Shown in pieces: positions 39,031 through 48,150 of a stretch of 64,000 nucleotides of DNA. The DNA comes from Mycobacterium colombiense (GTDB lineage: Bacteria; Actinomycetota; Actinomycetes; Mycobacteriales; Mycobacteriaceae), in contig NZ_LZKI01000006.1 of the NCBI RefSeq assembly GCF_001672755.1, forward strand, positions 1 to 64,000. The letters are read 5' to 3'. Each line of letters begins with the position of its first letter. Position 1 is the stretch's first letter. The notes under the pieces were generated by a model that saw nothing but the letters and a program-made list of their open reading frames with translations, had not been told where the DNA came from and made no database searches. Position numbers and translations under genes: made by a program.

Positions 39031-39720
39031 ATGAACGATCTGGTTGACACCACCGAGATGTACTTGCGGACCATCTACGACCTCGAAGAAGAGGGCGTGA
39101 CGCCGCTTCGTGCCCGCATCGCCGAGCGCCTCGATCAGAGCGGGCCGACTGTCAGCCAAACCGTGTCGCGCATGGAGCGGGACGGTTTACTTCACGTGGC
39201 CGGTGACCGCCACCTCGAGCTCACCGACAAGGGCCGGGCGCTGGCGATTTCCGTGATGCGCAAGCACCGCCTCGCCGAACGTCTGCTGGTCGACGTCATC
39301 GGCCTGCCCTGGGAAGAGGTCCACGCCGAGGCGTGCCGCTGGGAGCACGTGATGAGCGAGGACGTCGAGCGGCGCTTGGTGAAGGTGCTCAACAACCCGA
39401 CCACCTCGCCCTTCGGCAACCCGATCCCCGGGCTCCTGGACCTGGGCGTGGGCCCCGAGTCCTGGTCCGAGGACGGCCCCCTGGTCAGGCTGACCGAATT
39501 GCCCGCCGGCGCGCCGGTGGCCGTGGTGGTGCGCCAGCTGACGGAACATGTCCAGGGCGACATCGACCTGATCTCCCGCCTGAAGGACGCCGGTGTCGTC
39601 CCGAACGCGCGCGTCACCGTCGAGAACGGCTCCGCCGGGGTTACCATCGTCATTCCGGGCCACGAGAACGTCACCCTGCCGCACGAGATGGCGCACGCGG
39701 TCAAGGTCGAGAAGGTCTGA
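39031..39720 (+). CDS. ideR: Iron-dependent regulator IdeR (DtxR family)
   Basis: A 229-residue iron-sensing repressor (Rv2711). With Fe2+ bound it represses siderophore synthesis genes and activates storage genes. The winged helix is LRARIAERLDQSGPTVSQTV (recognition helix in QSGPTVSQT). Metal ligands are visible: HRLAERLLVDVIG, and EACRWEHVMSEDVERRL with Cys, Glu and His residues. A C-terminal SH3-like domain starts near residue 150. The ATG at 39031 follows GGAGGG by 8 bases. An IdeR box is not evident in the upstream region. The gene converges on the DUF4192 gene with a 20-bp gap. Confidence 0.97.
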   Translation: MNDLVDTTEMYLRTIYDLEEEGVTPLRARIAERLDQSGPTVSQTVSRMERDGLLHVAGDRHLELTDKGRALAISVMRKHRLAERLLVDVIGLPWEEVHAEACRWEHVMSEDVERRLVKVLNNPTTSPFGNPIPGLLDLGVGPESWSEDGPLVRLTELPAGAPVAVVVRQLTEHVQGDIDLISRLKDAGVVPNARVTVENGSAGVTIVIPGHENVTLPHEMAHAVKVEKV

Positions 39721-39740
39721 CCCGGGTTCTTCGCGCCCAC

Positions 39741-40799
39741 CTATCCCGCCCTGCGGCCGAACGGCCGTCGCGGCGGTAGCTGCACGCCGAACCGCTTGGC
39801 CAGCCGGTAGCCGGTCAGCGCCAGGTCCCGGATGTCCTCGGGCCGCAGCCCCGACTGCAACGCGGTGTCCAGCATGCCCGCCATCCGATGGTCGGGCGCA
39901 CAGCGCAGCGCCTCCTGCAGCGAAACCCCGGCGAGCGGGCCGTCGCCGCGGGCGTACGCGCTGAATGCGATCAGCACCAGCGCCTCGACCCGCCACGGCG
40001 GCGGCAGCGTGCGCGCCAGCAGCGCCCACAACGACTCGACCTCGCCGGCGCTCTCGCCGACCGCGAGGGCATACAGGATGTCGCGCACCTGCGCATCGGC
40101 CAGCGCACAGCCCAGCGTCGCCATCTCGCTGTCGGACAGCGGTTCCCCGGCCGCGACCCGAGCGGCGGCGGCCATCGCCGTCTCCACGTCGCCGCGGGTG
40201 CAGCGAACCGGATGCGCGCGATACGCCGCCCGTCGCCGGGCGGCCTGCTGCCGGACCGCGTCGGCCAGCGCGGCGGTGCGTGCCGGGTCGTCGGGCGCGA
40301 TGACCGCCTGCAGGTCGGCACGCCGCGGATACAGCCGCCTGCCATCCAGCACCGCCGCGGCGGCCAGCGGGGAGGCCGCGGGATCGTCGACCGCGCCGCT
40401 CGACCCGCAACCCTCGGCGCAGTGCCAGCGGCCGCCGAGGGCCACCTGGTCGACCACGTGTGTGGCCCACAGCTCAATGTGGTGCTGCGACAAGGCTTCT
40501 GCGAGCGCCGCCGCCAGCTGCCGATATTCCTCGTTGCAGCTGGGACAGTAGGCCCCGTCCGCGTCGACGATCACCGCGATCACGGCTTCGGGGGCCGCCG
40601 CGGCGGCGACCTCCGCCAGGTGCTCCACCCCGTCGGCAAGTTCCTCGGAGAGGTCGACGCGCATCACCGAGCCGAGTTCCCCGTCGCCCAAAGACACTAA
40701 TACCAATGAATTTTCGGGAACGAAGCCGAGAACGGCCGGCAGCGCGGCGATGAGTGCACCGGGGCGGGAAAGTTCGAAGTCTTCTCGAGGCGTCGTCAT
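39741..40799 (-). CDS. DUF4192 protein
   Basis: A 352-residue actinobacterial DUF4192 protein (Rv2712c) of unknown function. The signature lies at the N-terminus: LSRPGALIAALPAVLGFVPE followed by SLVLVSLGDGELGSVMRVDL. The middle is Ala-rich with DGAYCPSCNEEY (a CxxC pair) and HCAEGCGSSGAV (another Cys pair), which might bind a metal. The C-terminal third is helical (LRPEDIRDLALTGYRLAKRF). ATG at 40799 is preferred over GTG codons three positions earlier. It is divergent from sthA with 113 bp between. Confidence 0.85.
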   Translation of the reverse strand: MTTPREDFELSRPGALIAALPAVLGFVPENSLVLVSLGDGELGSVMRVDLSEELADGVEHLAEVAAAAAPEAVIAVIVDADGAYCPSCNEEYRQLAAALAEALSQHHIELWATHVVDQVALGGRWHCAEGCGSSGAVDDPAASPLAAAAVLDGRRLYPRRADLQAVIAPDDPARTAALADAVRQQAARRRAAYRAHPVRCTRGDVETAMAAAARVAAGEPLSDSEMATLGCALADAQVRDILYALAVGESAGEVESLWALLARTLPPPWRVEALVLIAFSAYARGDGPLAGVSLQEALRCAPDHRMAGMLDTALQSGLRPEDIRDLALTGYRLAKRFGVQLPPRRPFGRRAG

Positions 40800-40912
40800 G
40801 AGCACCAACGCTGACGGCCGCCACCGTCAACCGGTGCGCGCGTGCCCGGGTGCGGCGGCGGACCTGTGGATGAACCCAGCACTGTGCGTTGTGCTGCCTT
40901 ACTGTTTAAGCC

Positions 40913-42328
40913 ATGAGTTCGGCGCAAGAGTACGACATGGTGGTCATCGGGTCCGGGCCCGGCGGGCAAAAGGCCGCCATCGCGTCGGCCAAGCTCGGTA
41001 AGTCGGTCGCCGTCGTCGAGCGCGGCCAGATGCTCGGCGGCGTGTGCGTCCAGACCGGCACCATTCCGTCAAAGACGTTGCGCGAGGCAGTCCTCTATCT
41101 CACCGGGATGAGCCAGCGCGAACTCTACGGCGCGAGCTACCGCGTGAAGGAGAAGATCACCCCGGCCGACCTGCTGGCCCGGACCCAGCACGTGATCGGC
41201 AAGGAAGTCGACGTGGTCCGCAACCAGCTGATGCGCAACCGCATCGACCTGCTGATCGGCCACGGGCGTTTCGTCGATGCACACACCATCGAGGTCGAGG
41301 ACCCTTCGCGGCACGAAAAGATAACCATCACAGGCAAATACGTCGTCATCGCCACCGGCACCCGGCCGGCCCGGCCCTCCGGCGTGGAGTTCGACGAGCA
41401 CCGGGTACTCGACTCCGACGGGATCCTCGACCTCAAGTCGCTGCCCACCTCGATGGTGGTGGTCGGCGCCGGTGTCATCGGCATCGAGTACGCCTCGATG
41501 TTCGCCGCGCTGGGCACCAAGGTCACCGTCGTGGAGAAGCGCGACGACATGCTCGACTTCTGTGACCCCGAAGTCGTCGAGGCACTGAAGTTCCACCTGC
41601 GCGATCTGGCGGTGACGTTCCGGTTCGGTGAGGAGGTGACCGCGGTCGACGTCGGCTCGGCGGGCACCGTCACCACCCTGGCCAGCGGCAAGCAGATCCC
41701 CGCCGAGACGGTGATGTACTCGGCCGGGCGGCAAGGCCAGACCGATCACCTCGACCTGCACAACGCCGAGCTGGAAGCCGACAACCGCGGGCGGATCTTC
41801 GTCGACGACAACTTCCAGACCAAGGTGCCCCACATCTACGCCGTCGGCGACGTGATCGGTTTCCCCGCGCTGGCCGCGACGTCGATGGAGCAGGGACGGC
41901 TGGCCGCCTACCACGCGTTCGGGGAAGCGAGCGACGGCATCACCGAGCTGCAGCCGATCGGCATCTACTCCATCCCCGAGGTCTCCTACGTCGGCGCCAC
42001 CGAGGTGGAGCTGACGAAGAACGCGGTGCCCTACGAGGTCGGCGTGGCCAGGTACCGCGAGCTGGCCCGCGGCCAGATCGCCGGCGACTCCTACGGGATG
42101 CTCAAACTGCTGGTGTCCACCGAGGACCTCAAGGTGCTCGGCGTGCACATCTTCGGCACCAGCGCCACCGAGATGGTGCACATCGGGCAGGCCGTGATGG
42201 GCTGCGGCGGCACGGTGGAGTACCTGGTGGACGCGGTGTTCAACTACCCCACGTTCTCCGAGGCCTACAAGGTGGCGGCGCTGGACGTGATGAACAAAGT
42301 CCGGGCGCTCAACCAGTTCCGCCGCTAA
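40913..42328 (+). CDS. sthA: Soluble pyridine nucleotide transhydrogenase SthA
   Basis: A 471-residue FAD flavoprotein (Rv2713) that interconverts NADPH and NADH. FAD-binding motif: [23 protein letters not shown]-binding motif: [19 protein letters not shown]. Where disulfide reductases have CxxxxC, this protein has [17 protein letters not shown], so only one cysteine remains, as in other SthA. The second FAD motif is [15 protein letters not shown], and the C-terminal dimer domain has the [10 protein letters not shown] block. ATG at 40913 was used. Its 3' end converges on the lipoprotein protease gene with a 15-bp gap. Confidence 0.94.
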   Translation: MSSAQEYDMVVIGSGPGGQKAAIASAKLGKSVAVVERGQMLGGVCVQTGTIPSKTLREAVLYLTGMSQRELYGASYRVKEKITPADLLARTQHVIGKEVDVVRNQLMRNRIDLLIGHGRFVDAHTIEVEDPSRHEKITITGKYVVIATGTRPARPSGVEFDEHRVLDSDGILDLKSLPTSMVVVGAGVIGIEYASMFAALGTKVTVVEKRDDMLDFCDPEVVEALKFHLRDLAVTFRFGEEVTAVDVGSAGTVTTLASGKQIPAETVMYSAGRQGQTDHLDLHNAELEADNRGRIFVDDNFQTKVPHIYAVGDVIGFPALAATSMEQGRLAAYHAFGEASDGITELQPIGIYSIPEVSYVGATEVELTKNAVPYEVGVARYRELARGQIAGDSYGMLKLLVSTEDLKVLGVHIFGTSATEMVHIGQAVMGCGGTVEYLVDAVFNYPTFSEAYKVAALDVMNKVRALNQFRR

Positions 42329-42343
42329 CCCGATGGTGCCGAC

Positions 42344-43180
42344 CTAACAGGCGTCTGAGAGGTCGTTCGGGACCGGATCGCCGGGCCCACCGACCTCGGC
42401 GCGATGCAGCAGCTCCGCCGTCTGCGCGTCGAACGGCGCCGAATACGACATGTTCGCCGCGCAGCCGCCCCGCTCGAGACCGCCGATCAGCCCGATCAGC
42501 GTCGTGCCGCTGACCCAGGGCGCACCGCTGGTGCCGTCCACCAGGCCCTCGCAGGCCAACGCGGGGAACCCGGTGTCGGTGACGGACGTGCTGGCCTGAC
42601 ACCCGATGGGCGAGCCACCCACGCCCGCCGGATAGCCGAGCACGGTGACGCGGCTGCCCGGCGGGGGCGTCACACCCAGCGTCAGCGCCAGGCCGACCCG
42701 GGACTCGACGGGAGCACCGGCCTCGTTGCTGACCCGCGCGATCGCGTAGTCGGCGTGCGGGTCCTTGCTGGCCATCCAGCGTGGATCGAGGTAGACCGCA
42801 TCGGCCTTCCACACGTCGGCGGGACCGGGTGCGGCGTCCCCGGCGAAACCGGGGACGAAGGTGATCAGCGAAGCGCCGGCCAGGCAGTGCGCGGCGGTGA
42901 TGATCAGGTTGCCGCCCGTCGAATGCACCACCGAGCCGGTGCAGACGTGCAGCGGGCCACCGTCGATGAAGATCGCCCCGATGCGCCGATCCGGCTCGAC
43001 CGGGCCCGCGACGGCCTTCTGCTCGGGCTGGCTGAGCCGCTGGACCGGGCCGCCGACGCGCGGGGCGGACACCGGCGCACCCGACGCATGCTGGACCGGA
43101 GGACGACAGGCCGTCAGCGACGTAGCCACCCCCACCACCAAGCAGAGCATCAGGATCCGAATGCGCATCGTCTTCATCAT
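42344..43180 (-). CDS. Trypsin-like serine protease lipoprotein
   Basis: A 278-residue secreted lipoprotein with the chymotrypsin fold. The signal peptide carries a lipobox near residue 24 (TSLTAC). Catalytic residues: His in LIITAAHCLAGA, Asp in HADYAIARVS and Ser in VDGTSGAPWV (GTSGAP, one residue different from the usual GDSGGP). Cys pairs (CTGSV/AAHC, IGC/LACEG) fit disulfides. I do not recall this gene between sthA and the PAC2 gene in M. tuberculosis, so it is probably accessory. The start is one of two neighbouring ATGs near 43180; a GTG at 43216 would add residues before the signal peptide. Confidence 0.8.
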   Translation of the reverse strand: MMKTMRIRILMLCLVVGVATSLTACRPPVQHASGAPVSAPRVGGPVQRLSQPEQKAVAGPVEPDRRIGAIFIDGGPLHVCTGSVVHSTGGNLIITAAHCLAGASLITFVPGFAGDAAPGPADVWKADAVYLDPRWMASKDPHADYAIARVSNEAGAPVESRVGLALTLGVTPPPGSRVTVLGYPAGVGGSPIGCQASTSVTDTGFPALACEGLVDGTSGAPWVSGTTLIGLIGGLERGGCAANMSYSAPFDAQTAELLHRAEVGGPGDPVPNDLSDAC

Positions 43181-43407
43181 GCCTGACCGGTGGTCGACTA
43201 GCCGACTTCCATACACTGCGGTGCGCCACGGGGTTTGCTGGCGCGCGCCGCCGGCCCCCGCGGCGTCGTTCGCGGATTACGCCTGGGGATTATCGCGTTT
43301 CAGCTCACAGCGTGACTGCGAAGTTCGCTGATAGATGTTGGTGCCGCCTGATTCAGGGGACACTTGGTAGGGCACCCTGGAGAGACCTCGAGAGGAGGCG
43401 ATCGCAG

Positions 43408-44379
43408 ATGGCTCACCACCGAGACCCAGGTGATCAGTACCAGCCAGGGCAGGCTGGGATGTACGAGCTCGAGCTGCCGGCACCGCAGTTGTCGACGTCC
43501 GACGGCCGCGGTCCCGTGCTGGTGCACGCCTTAGAGGGCTTTTCCGACGCCGGTCATGCCATCAAGCTGGCGGCCGCGCACCTGAAGGCGGTGCTGGACA
43601 CCGAGCTGGTCGCGTCCTTCGCGATCGACGAATTGCTGGACTACCGCTCACGGCGGCCGCTGATGACGTTCAAGACCGACCACTTCACCCACTACGAGGA
43701 TCCCGAGCTGAGCCTCTACGCGATGCGCGACACGATCGGCACGCCGTTCCTGTTGCTGGCCGGCATGGAACCGGACCTCAAGTGGGAGCGCTTCATCACC
43801 GCCGTTCGGCTGCTTGCCGAGCGCCTCAACGTGCGCCAGACCATCGGCCTCGGCACGGTTCCGATGGCGGTCCCCCACACCCGGCCGACAACCATGACCG
43901 CACACTCCAACAACCCGGAGCTGATCGCCAACTTCCAGCCGTGGATCTCGGAGATCCAGGTTCCCGGCAGCGCGTCCAACCTGCTGGAGTACCGGATGGG
44001 CCAGCACGGTCACGAGGTCATCGGCTACACCGTGCACGTCCCGCACTACCTCACCCAGACCGATTACCCGGCCGCCGCGCAGGCGTTGCTCGAGCAGGTC
44101 GCCAAGACGACGTCGCTGGAGCTGCCGCTGACGGCGTTGGCCGAAGCGGCCGAGGTGATTCGGGCAAAGATCGACGAGCAGGTGGAAGCGAGCGCGGAGG
44201 TCGCTCAAGTGGTGGCCGCGCTGGAGCGCCAGTACGATGCCTTCATCGACGCTCAGGAGAACAGATCGTTACTGGCTCGCGACGAGGATCTGCCTAGCGG
44301 CGACGAGTTGGGCGCAGAGTTCGAGCGATTTCTGGCCCAGCAGGCGGAGAAGAAGTTCGACGACGACGACAAGGCCTGA
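43408..44379 (+). CDS. PAC2 family protein (Rv2714-like)
   Basis: A 323-residue protein of the PAC2 family, related to proteasome-assembly chaperone 2 in fold. Rv2714 structures show a globular domain with a helical cap, but no activity is known. The conserved blocks are VLVHALEGFSDAGHAIKLAA, LMTFKTDHFTHYEDPELSLY and GTPFLLLAGMEPDLKWERF; YTVHVPHYLTQTDYPAAAQA lies further on. The C-terminal 60 residues are a helical, acidic tail. ATG at 43408 has a strong AGAGGAGG site. Two other genes follow closely (hydrolase after 63 bp, PhzF protein after 45 bp), probably one operon. Confidence 0.88.
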   Translation: MAHHRDPGDQYQPGQAGMYELELPAPQLSTSDGRGPVLVHALEGFSDAGHAIKLAAAHLKAVLDTELVASFAIDELLDYRSRRPLMTFKTDHFTHYEDPELSLYAMRDTIGTPFLLLAGMEPDLKWERFITAVRLLAERLNVRQTIGLGTVPMAVPHTRPTTMTAHSNNPELIANFQPWISEIQVPGSASNLLEYRMGQHGHEVIGYTVHVPHYLTQTDYPAAAQALLEQVAKTTSLELPLTALAEAAEVIRAKIDEQVEASAEVAQVVAALERQYDAFIDAQENRSLLARDEDLPSGDELGAEFERFLAQQAEKKFDDDDKA

Positions 44380-44442
44380 CCCGCTGAGCACGACGCCCCA
44401 GCCAGGCCGCCCTTTGCCCGGCCCGACAGCAAGGTTGGCGAT

Positions 44443-45474
44443 ATGACCGAGCGGAAGCGCAAGAGCACGCTCCGCCCGGTGCGTGAAGTGACCGCACCCA
44501 AACTCGAGTTCCGCACCATCCACGGCTACAAGCGGGCCTACCGCATCGCCGGCTCCGGTCCGGCGATTCTGCTGATTCACGGCATCGGCGACAACTCCAC
44601 CACGTGGAATGCCGTGCAGGCCAAGCTCGCCCAGCGGTTCACGGTGATCGCCCCGGATCTGCTGGGCCACGGACAATCCGACAAGCCGCGCGCCGACTAC
44701 TCGATTGCGGCGTACGCAAACGGGATGCGTGACCTGCTCAGCGTGCTGGACATCGAGCGGGCCACCATCATCGGTCACTCGCTCGGCGGCGGCGTGGCCA
44801 TGCAATTCGCCTACCAATTCCCGCATTTGGTGGAACGGCTGATCCTGGTCGGCGCCGGCGGCGTCACCAAGGACGTCAACTTCGTGCTGCGCTGGGCCTC
44901 GCTGCCGATGGGCAGCGAGGCGATCGCCCTGCTGCGGTTGCCGCTGGTGCTGCCGGCGGTTCAGGCCATGGGACGCGTCCTGGGCCTGGCGTTCGGCAGC
45001 ACCGGACTGGGCCACGACCTGCCCAACGTGTTGCGAATCCTCGACGACCTGCCCGAGCCGACGGCCTCCGCGGCGTTCAGCAGGACGCTGCGGGCGGTGG
45101 TGGATTGGCGTGGGCAGATTGTCACCATGCTCGACCGGTGTTATTTGACCGAAGCCATTCCGGTGCAGATCGTCTGGGGCACAAAGGATGTGGTGGTTCC
45201 GGTCCGGCATGCGTGGATGGCGCATGCGGCGATGCCGGGCTCGCGGCTGGAGATCTTCGAAGGCTCCGGACACTTCCCCTTCCACGACGACCCGGCGCGG
45301 TTCATCGACGTCGTCGAGCGCTTCATCGATTCCACCGCCCCCGCCGAATACGACCAGGCGAGCCTTCGCGGCCTGCTTCGCACCGGCGGCGGCGAGCGGG
45401 CCGTCTCGGGTCCTGCGCCCACTCGCGTCGCGGTGCTGAACGCCATGGGGTCCGACGAGCGCAGCGCCACCTGA
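44443..45474 (+). CDS. Alpha/beta-hydrolase (epoxide-hydrolase-like)
   Basis: A 343-residue hydrolase (Rv2715). Oxyanion strand: AILLIHGIGDNSTTWNAV; nucleophile elbow: IIGHSLGGGVAMQFAYQFP with Ser in GHSLGG; acid: VWGTKDVVVPVRHA; base: EGSGHFPFHDDPARF. The nucleophile is Ser rather than the Asp of classical epoxide hydrolases, so an esterase or C-C hydrolase role is more probable. The N-terminal 20 residues are basic, the C-terminal 40 residues variable. ATG at 44443 follows the PAC2 gene by 63 bp in the same direction. Substrate unknown. Confidence 0.87.
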   Translation: MTERKRKSTLRPVREVTAPKLEFRTIHGYKRAYRIAGSGPAILLIHGIGDNSTTWNAVQAKLAQRFTVIAPDLLGHGQSDKPRADYSIAAYANGMRDLLSVLDIERATIIGHSLGGGVAMQFAYQFPHLVERLILVGAGGVTKDVNFVLRWASLPMGSEAIALLRLPLVLPAVQAMGRVLGLAFGSTGLGHDLPNVLRILDDLPEPTASAAFSRTLRAVVDWRGQIVTMLDRCYLTEAIPVQIVWGTKDVVVPVRHAWMAHAAMPGSRLEIFEGSGHFPFHDDPARFIDVVERFIDSTAPAEYDQASLRGLLRTGGGERAVSGPAPTRVAVLNAMGSDERSAT

Positions 45475-45519
45475 TCACCTTGATCGATTTGGCCGGATGC
45501 CGCGTCGTACAGTCGGGCC

Positions 45520-46206
45520 ATGGGGATCGACGTGACGGTGCTGCGGGTGTTCACCGATTCGGACGGCAATTTCGGTAACCCGCTGGGTGTGGTGGACGCC
45601 GGCCAGGTCGAGGCCGCGGCCCGGCAGCGGCTGGCAGCCCAATTGGGCTACAGCGAGACCGTTTTCGTCGGCCTTCCGGCTCCCGGCTCCGCCACCGCGC
45701 ACGCCACCATCTACACGCCGCGAACCGAACTGCCGTTCGCCGGGCACCCGACCGTCGGCGCGACGTGGTGGCTGCGCGAGAACGGTTCGCCGATCAACAC
45801 GCTGCAGGTGCCGGCCGGGATCGTGCAGGTGGGTTACGACGAACACCGCGCCGGCATCAACGCCCGCGCGGACTGGGCGCCCGAATTCGCACTGCACGAA
45901 TTCGCTTCGGCCGATGAGGTTCTCGCCGCCGACCCGTCGGACTATCCCGACGACACAGCGCACTACCTGTGGGCCTGGACCGACCGTGCGGCCGGGTCGT
46001 TGCGGTCGCGCATGTTCGCCGCCAACCTCGGTGTGGTCGAGGACGAGGCGACCGGTTCGGCGGCGATGCGGATCACCGATTACCTGAGCCAGAGCCTGCG
46101 GATCACCCAGGGCAAGGGCTCCGTCATCGACACGACGTGGAGCGCCGAAGGCTGGGTCGGGGTGGCCGGGCGGGTCGTCAATGACGGTGTGAGACACCTG
46201 GACTGA
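45520..46206 (+). CDS. PhzF family isomerase-like protein
   Basis: A 228-residue member of the PhzF/diaminopimelate-epimerase fold (Rv2716). Family motifs: [19 protein letters not shown] at the N-terminus, [12 protein letters not shown] with the putative catalytic Glu, [15 protein letters not shown] and the second-half [15 protein letters not shown]. The protein is shorter than PhzF (about 280) and its reaction is unknown. ATG at 45520 ([11 protein letters not shown]) starts the first beta strand. Third gene of the PAC2-hydrolase-PhzF cluster; it converges on the nitrobindin gene with a 19-bp gap. Confidence 0.87.
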   Translation: MGIDVTVLRVFTDSDGNFGNPLGVVDAGQVEAAARQRLAAQLGYSETVFVGLPAPGSATAHATIYTPRTELPFAGHPTVGATWWLRENGSPINTLQVPAGIVQVGYDEHRAGINARADWAPEFALHEFASADEVLAADPSDYPDDTAHYLWAWTDRAAGSLRSRMFAANLGVVEDEATGSAAMRITDYLSQSLRITQGKGSVIDTTWSAEGWVGVAGRVVNDGVRHLD

Positions 46207-46225
46207 GGGCGGCCGAGGTCCCCGT

Positions 46226-46711
46226 TCAGCGCTGCCGGTGCAGCACCGCGGCGAGGTGGTCCTGCAACGGTTGCCCGACCGCACCCATCTGCACCGTGTA
46301 GGAGAACTCGTCCCCGTCGATGCGGAAGGAACGCCCAAGCGCCGTCACCTCTTTCGCGCTGGGAGTGAGCCCGACCGTCGTCGTCGACATCTGCATTTCG
46401 ATGAGGTCGCCGGTGACCGAATAGGTGCCGACCTCGATTTCGGTGATTCCGCTGGGATGCGCCAGCACCAGTTCGACGTGACCCGGTTGGGGCACGCGGA
46501 GATAACCGGTTTCGGCGTGCAACGGCTTGCCGTCGGCAACCGCCTTGGTTTTCTGGCCGTAGGCCAGAAACGGCTTACCGACGTGGGCGAACACCACTTC
46601 TTCGAGATAGTCGAAGGGCGGGATCGTCGGGTACTTACCCGAGCCCCGCCCGGCCCAGGTCCCCAGGAGCGGGGCCAGCGCCGCAAGATCGGGATGCAAG
46701 TCAGGGGGCAT
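46226..46711 (-). CDS. Nitrobindin-type haem-binding beta-barrel protein
   Basis: A 161-residue FABP-like/THAP4-like barrel protein (Rv2717c). The mycobacterial protein is a nitrobindin: ferric haem bound by one histidine, able to isomerise peroxynitrite. The signature LGTWAGRGSGKYPTIPPFDY is present, and EEVVFAHVGKPFLAYGQKT follows. The proximal histidine is probably in LQDHLAAVL near the C-terminus. ATG at 46711 gives MPPDLHPDLAALAPL. The gene lies just downstream of nrdR on the same strand with a 37-bp gap, and may be co-transcribed with it. Confidence 0.92.
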   Translation of the reverse strand: MPPDLHPDLAALAPLLGTWAGRGSGKYPTIPPFDYLEEVVFAHVGKPFLAYGQKTKAVADGKPLHAETGYLRVPQPGHVELVLAHPSGITEIEVGTYSVTGDLIEMQMSTTTVGLTPSAKEVTALGRSFRIDGDEFSYTVQMGAVGQPLQDHLAAVLHRQR

Positions 46712-46748
46712 GAAGCGAGCCTAGGCCGGGACGGCTCGTCGGGTTCCG

Positions 46749-47213
46749 TCAGCCCGGCGTCGCCACTCCGCGATGATCGCGCAAAGCCTGGATCTCGCGC
46801 TCGAAATCGTCCGCGGACTCGAACGACCGATACACGGAGGCGAACCGCAAGTAGGCCACCTCGTCGAGGTCGCGCAGCGGCCCGAGGATGGCGAGGCCGA
46901 CCTCGTGGCTGGGAATCTCGGGCGAGCCCGCGGCGCGCACCGTGTCTTCGACCTGCTGGGCCAGCAGATTCAGCGCATCGTCGTCGACCTGGCGCCCCTG
47001 GCAGGCCCGGCGGACGCCGCTGATGACCTTCTCCCTGCTGAACGCTTCGGTGACGCCGCTGCGCTTGACCACCGCCAGGACCGCGGTCTCCACGGTGGTG
47101 AAACGTCGTCCGCACTCGGGACAGGATCGGCGGCGCCGGATGGCCTGCCCCTCATCGGTTTCGCGCGAGTCGATCACCCGGGAGTCGGGATGGCGGCAGA
47201 ACGGACAGTGCAT
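46749..47213 (-). CDS. nrdR: Ribonucleotide reductase repressor NrdR
   Basis: A 154-residue transcriptional regulator (Rv2718c) that senses ATP/dATP and represses ribonucleotide reductase genes. The zinc ribbon is [17 protein letters not shown] and [13 protein letters not shown] (four Cys in CPFC and CPEC), and the ATP-cone runs from about 49 to 139 ([19 protein letters not shown]). ATG at 47213 gives the standard MHCPFC start. It lies between chiZ and the nitrobindin gene, all on the minus strand, a common arrangement in mycobacteria next to lexA. Confidence 0.96.
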   Translation of the reverse strand: MHCPFCRHPDSRVIDSRETDEGQAIRRRRSCPECGRRFTTVETAVLAVVKRSGVTEAFSREKVISGVRRACQGRQVDDDALNLLAQQVEDTVRAAGSPEIPSHEVGLAILGPLRDLDEVAYLRFASVYRSFESADDFEREIQALRDHRGVATPG

Positions 47214-47362
47214 GACCGCTCCTTCATCGCGCCGACAGGGTACCGCTGGACTTTGAGCGTACCCGCGCGCTGACCTGCGCGGCTAATGGAGCGACCGGGC
47301 GTACCAACTCACCGCCGGCCGCCGGCGACGGCCGATCCAGAGCCGTGCTGGCACAACGGTTG

Positions 47363-47857
47363 TCAGCCGACTGGAGCGATCAGGGTCTGGCCCGCCATCA
47401 GGTTGGGCGAGTGCAGATCGTTGAGTTCTCGGATCCGGTCGGCGACCTGGGTGGTCGGCGCGTCGGGCGCCACCCGGTGTGCGAAGTCCTGCAGCGACTC
47501 CCCCGCATCGACACGCACGACGGCGAGTCGGTCGGGAACGTGGGCCGCGGAGTTCGTGGCGTCGCCGTTGAGCACCTGACCGACGTTCGCGACGAGACCC
47601 AGCCACAGCGTGATCGCCCCGGCGGCCAGCGCCAACCCGATGGTGGAGGCCCAGGTGGTGACGCGCCTGCGGTGCGGAGCGACCGACATCGCCACCCCGG
47701 TGCCGTAGTAGCGCGTCGCCGCTCCCGCCGGCCGCGACGGTGCGGGCCTGCGGGACCTGGCCAGGCCGTCCCGCCCGTAGCGAGCCCCTTGCGCGGGTCC
47801 GTTGATCGGGCGCCGAAGACCGCTGGTACGCGGCGCAGGCGTATGGATCACTGTCAT
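47363..47857 (-). CDS. chiZ: LysM-containing cell-division inhibitor ChiZ
   Basis: A 164-residue membrane protein (Rv2719c). A basic N-terminal cytoplasmic part (1-60) is followed by one membrane helix (about 82-104, [20 protein letters not shown]) and a C-terminal LysM domain ([20 protein letters not shown]). The M. tuberculosis protein is induced by DNA damage, blocks cell division and is reported to have cell-wall hydrolase activity. The ATG at 47857 is preceded by CGGAGGAACGAAG, an excellent site. It is divergent from lexA across a 293-bp region with LexA-like half-sites on the chiZ side. Confidence 0.9.
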   Translation of the reverse strand: MTVIHTPAPRTSGLRRPINGPAQGARYGRDGLARSRRPAPSRPAGAATRYYGTGVAMSVAPHRRRVTTWASTIGLALAAGAITLWLGLVANVGQVLNGDATNSAAHVPDRLAVVRVDAGESLQDFAHRVAPDAPTTQVADRIRELNDLHSPNLMAGQTLIAPVG

Positions 47858-47882
47858 CTTCGTTCCTCCGGTCAACTAGCTC

Positions 47883-47931
47883 TCGCTCGTGTGTTCGACT
47901 GTAATCGCTTGTATGTTCGAAACCCGAACAT
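47883..47931. promoter_or_regulatory. Repeated degenerate SOS boxes upstream of chiZ
   Basis: Two sites with a perfect GTTCGA half lie 22 bp apart: TCGCTC-N4-GTTCGA at 47883-47898 and TCGCTT-N4-GTTCGA at 47905-47920. Both keep the LexA spacing but share a degenerate TCGCTY half. The second overlaps an everted palindrome, ATGTTCG-N5-CGAACAT, at 47913-47931. They could bind LexA weakly and regulate chiZ. Confidence 0.55.
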
Positions 47932-48102
47932 TTGAGCGAAGCGTGTCGCACGAGCAAACGCTAGATCACACCACCGACAAGTTCGTCGGCCTCTACCACT
48001 GTCACGAGGCACAAATACCCGATCTTTCGAAGAGTTACACATTTGTGATTCCCCCGACTTTCGGCCTTTTTCGCGGGCGATCCGGACGGCACGACACGCC
48101 AC

Positions 48103-48118
48103 TCGAACACATGTTTGA
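48103..48118. promoter_or_regulatory. SOS box of lexA
   Basis: TCGAAC-ACAT-GTTTGA matches the mycobacterial SOS consensus TCGAAC-N4-GTTCGA with one mismatch. It lies 33 bp before the lexA ATG and overlaps the likely -35 at 48115-48120, so LexA should repress its own gene. Confidence 0.88.
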
Positions 48119-48143
48119 TTCTTGTTCGCGGTGCGGCTACATT
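48115..48143 (+). promoter_or_regulatory. lexA promoter, probably leaderless
   Basis: TTGATT (48115-48120) and TACATT (48138-48143) are 17 bp apart, a good SigA-type pair. The predicted transcription start coincides with or lies 1-2 bases before the ATG at 48151, and no ribosome site precedes the ATG. Confidence 0.65.
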
Positions 48144-48150
48144 CAGTGCC

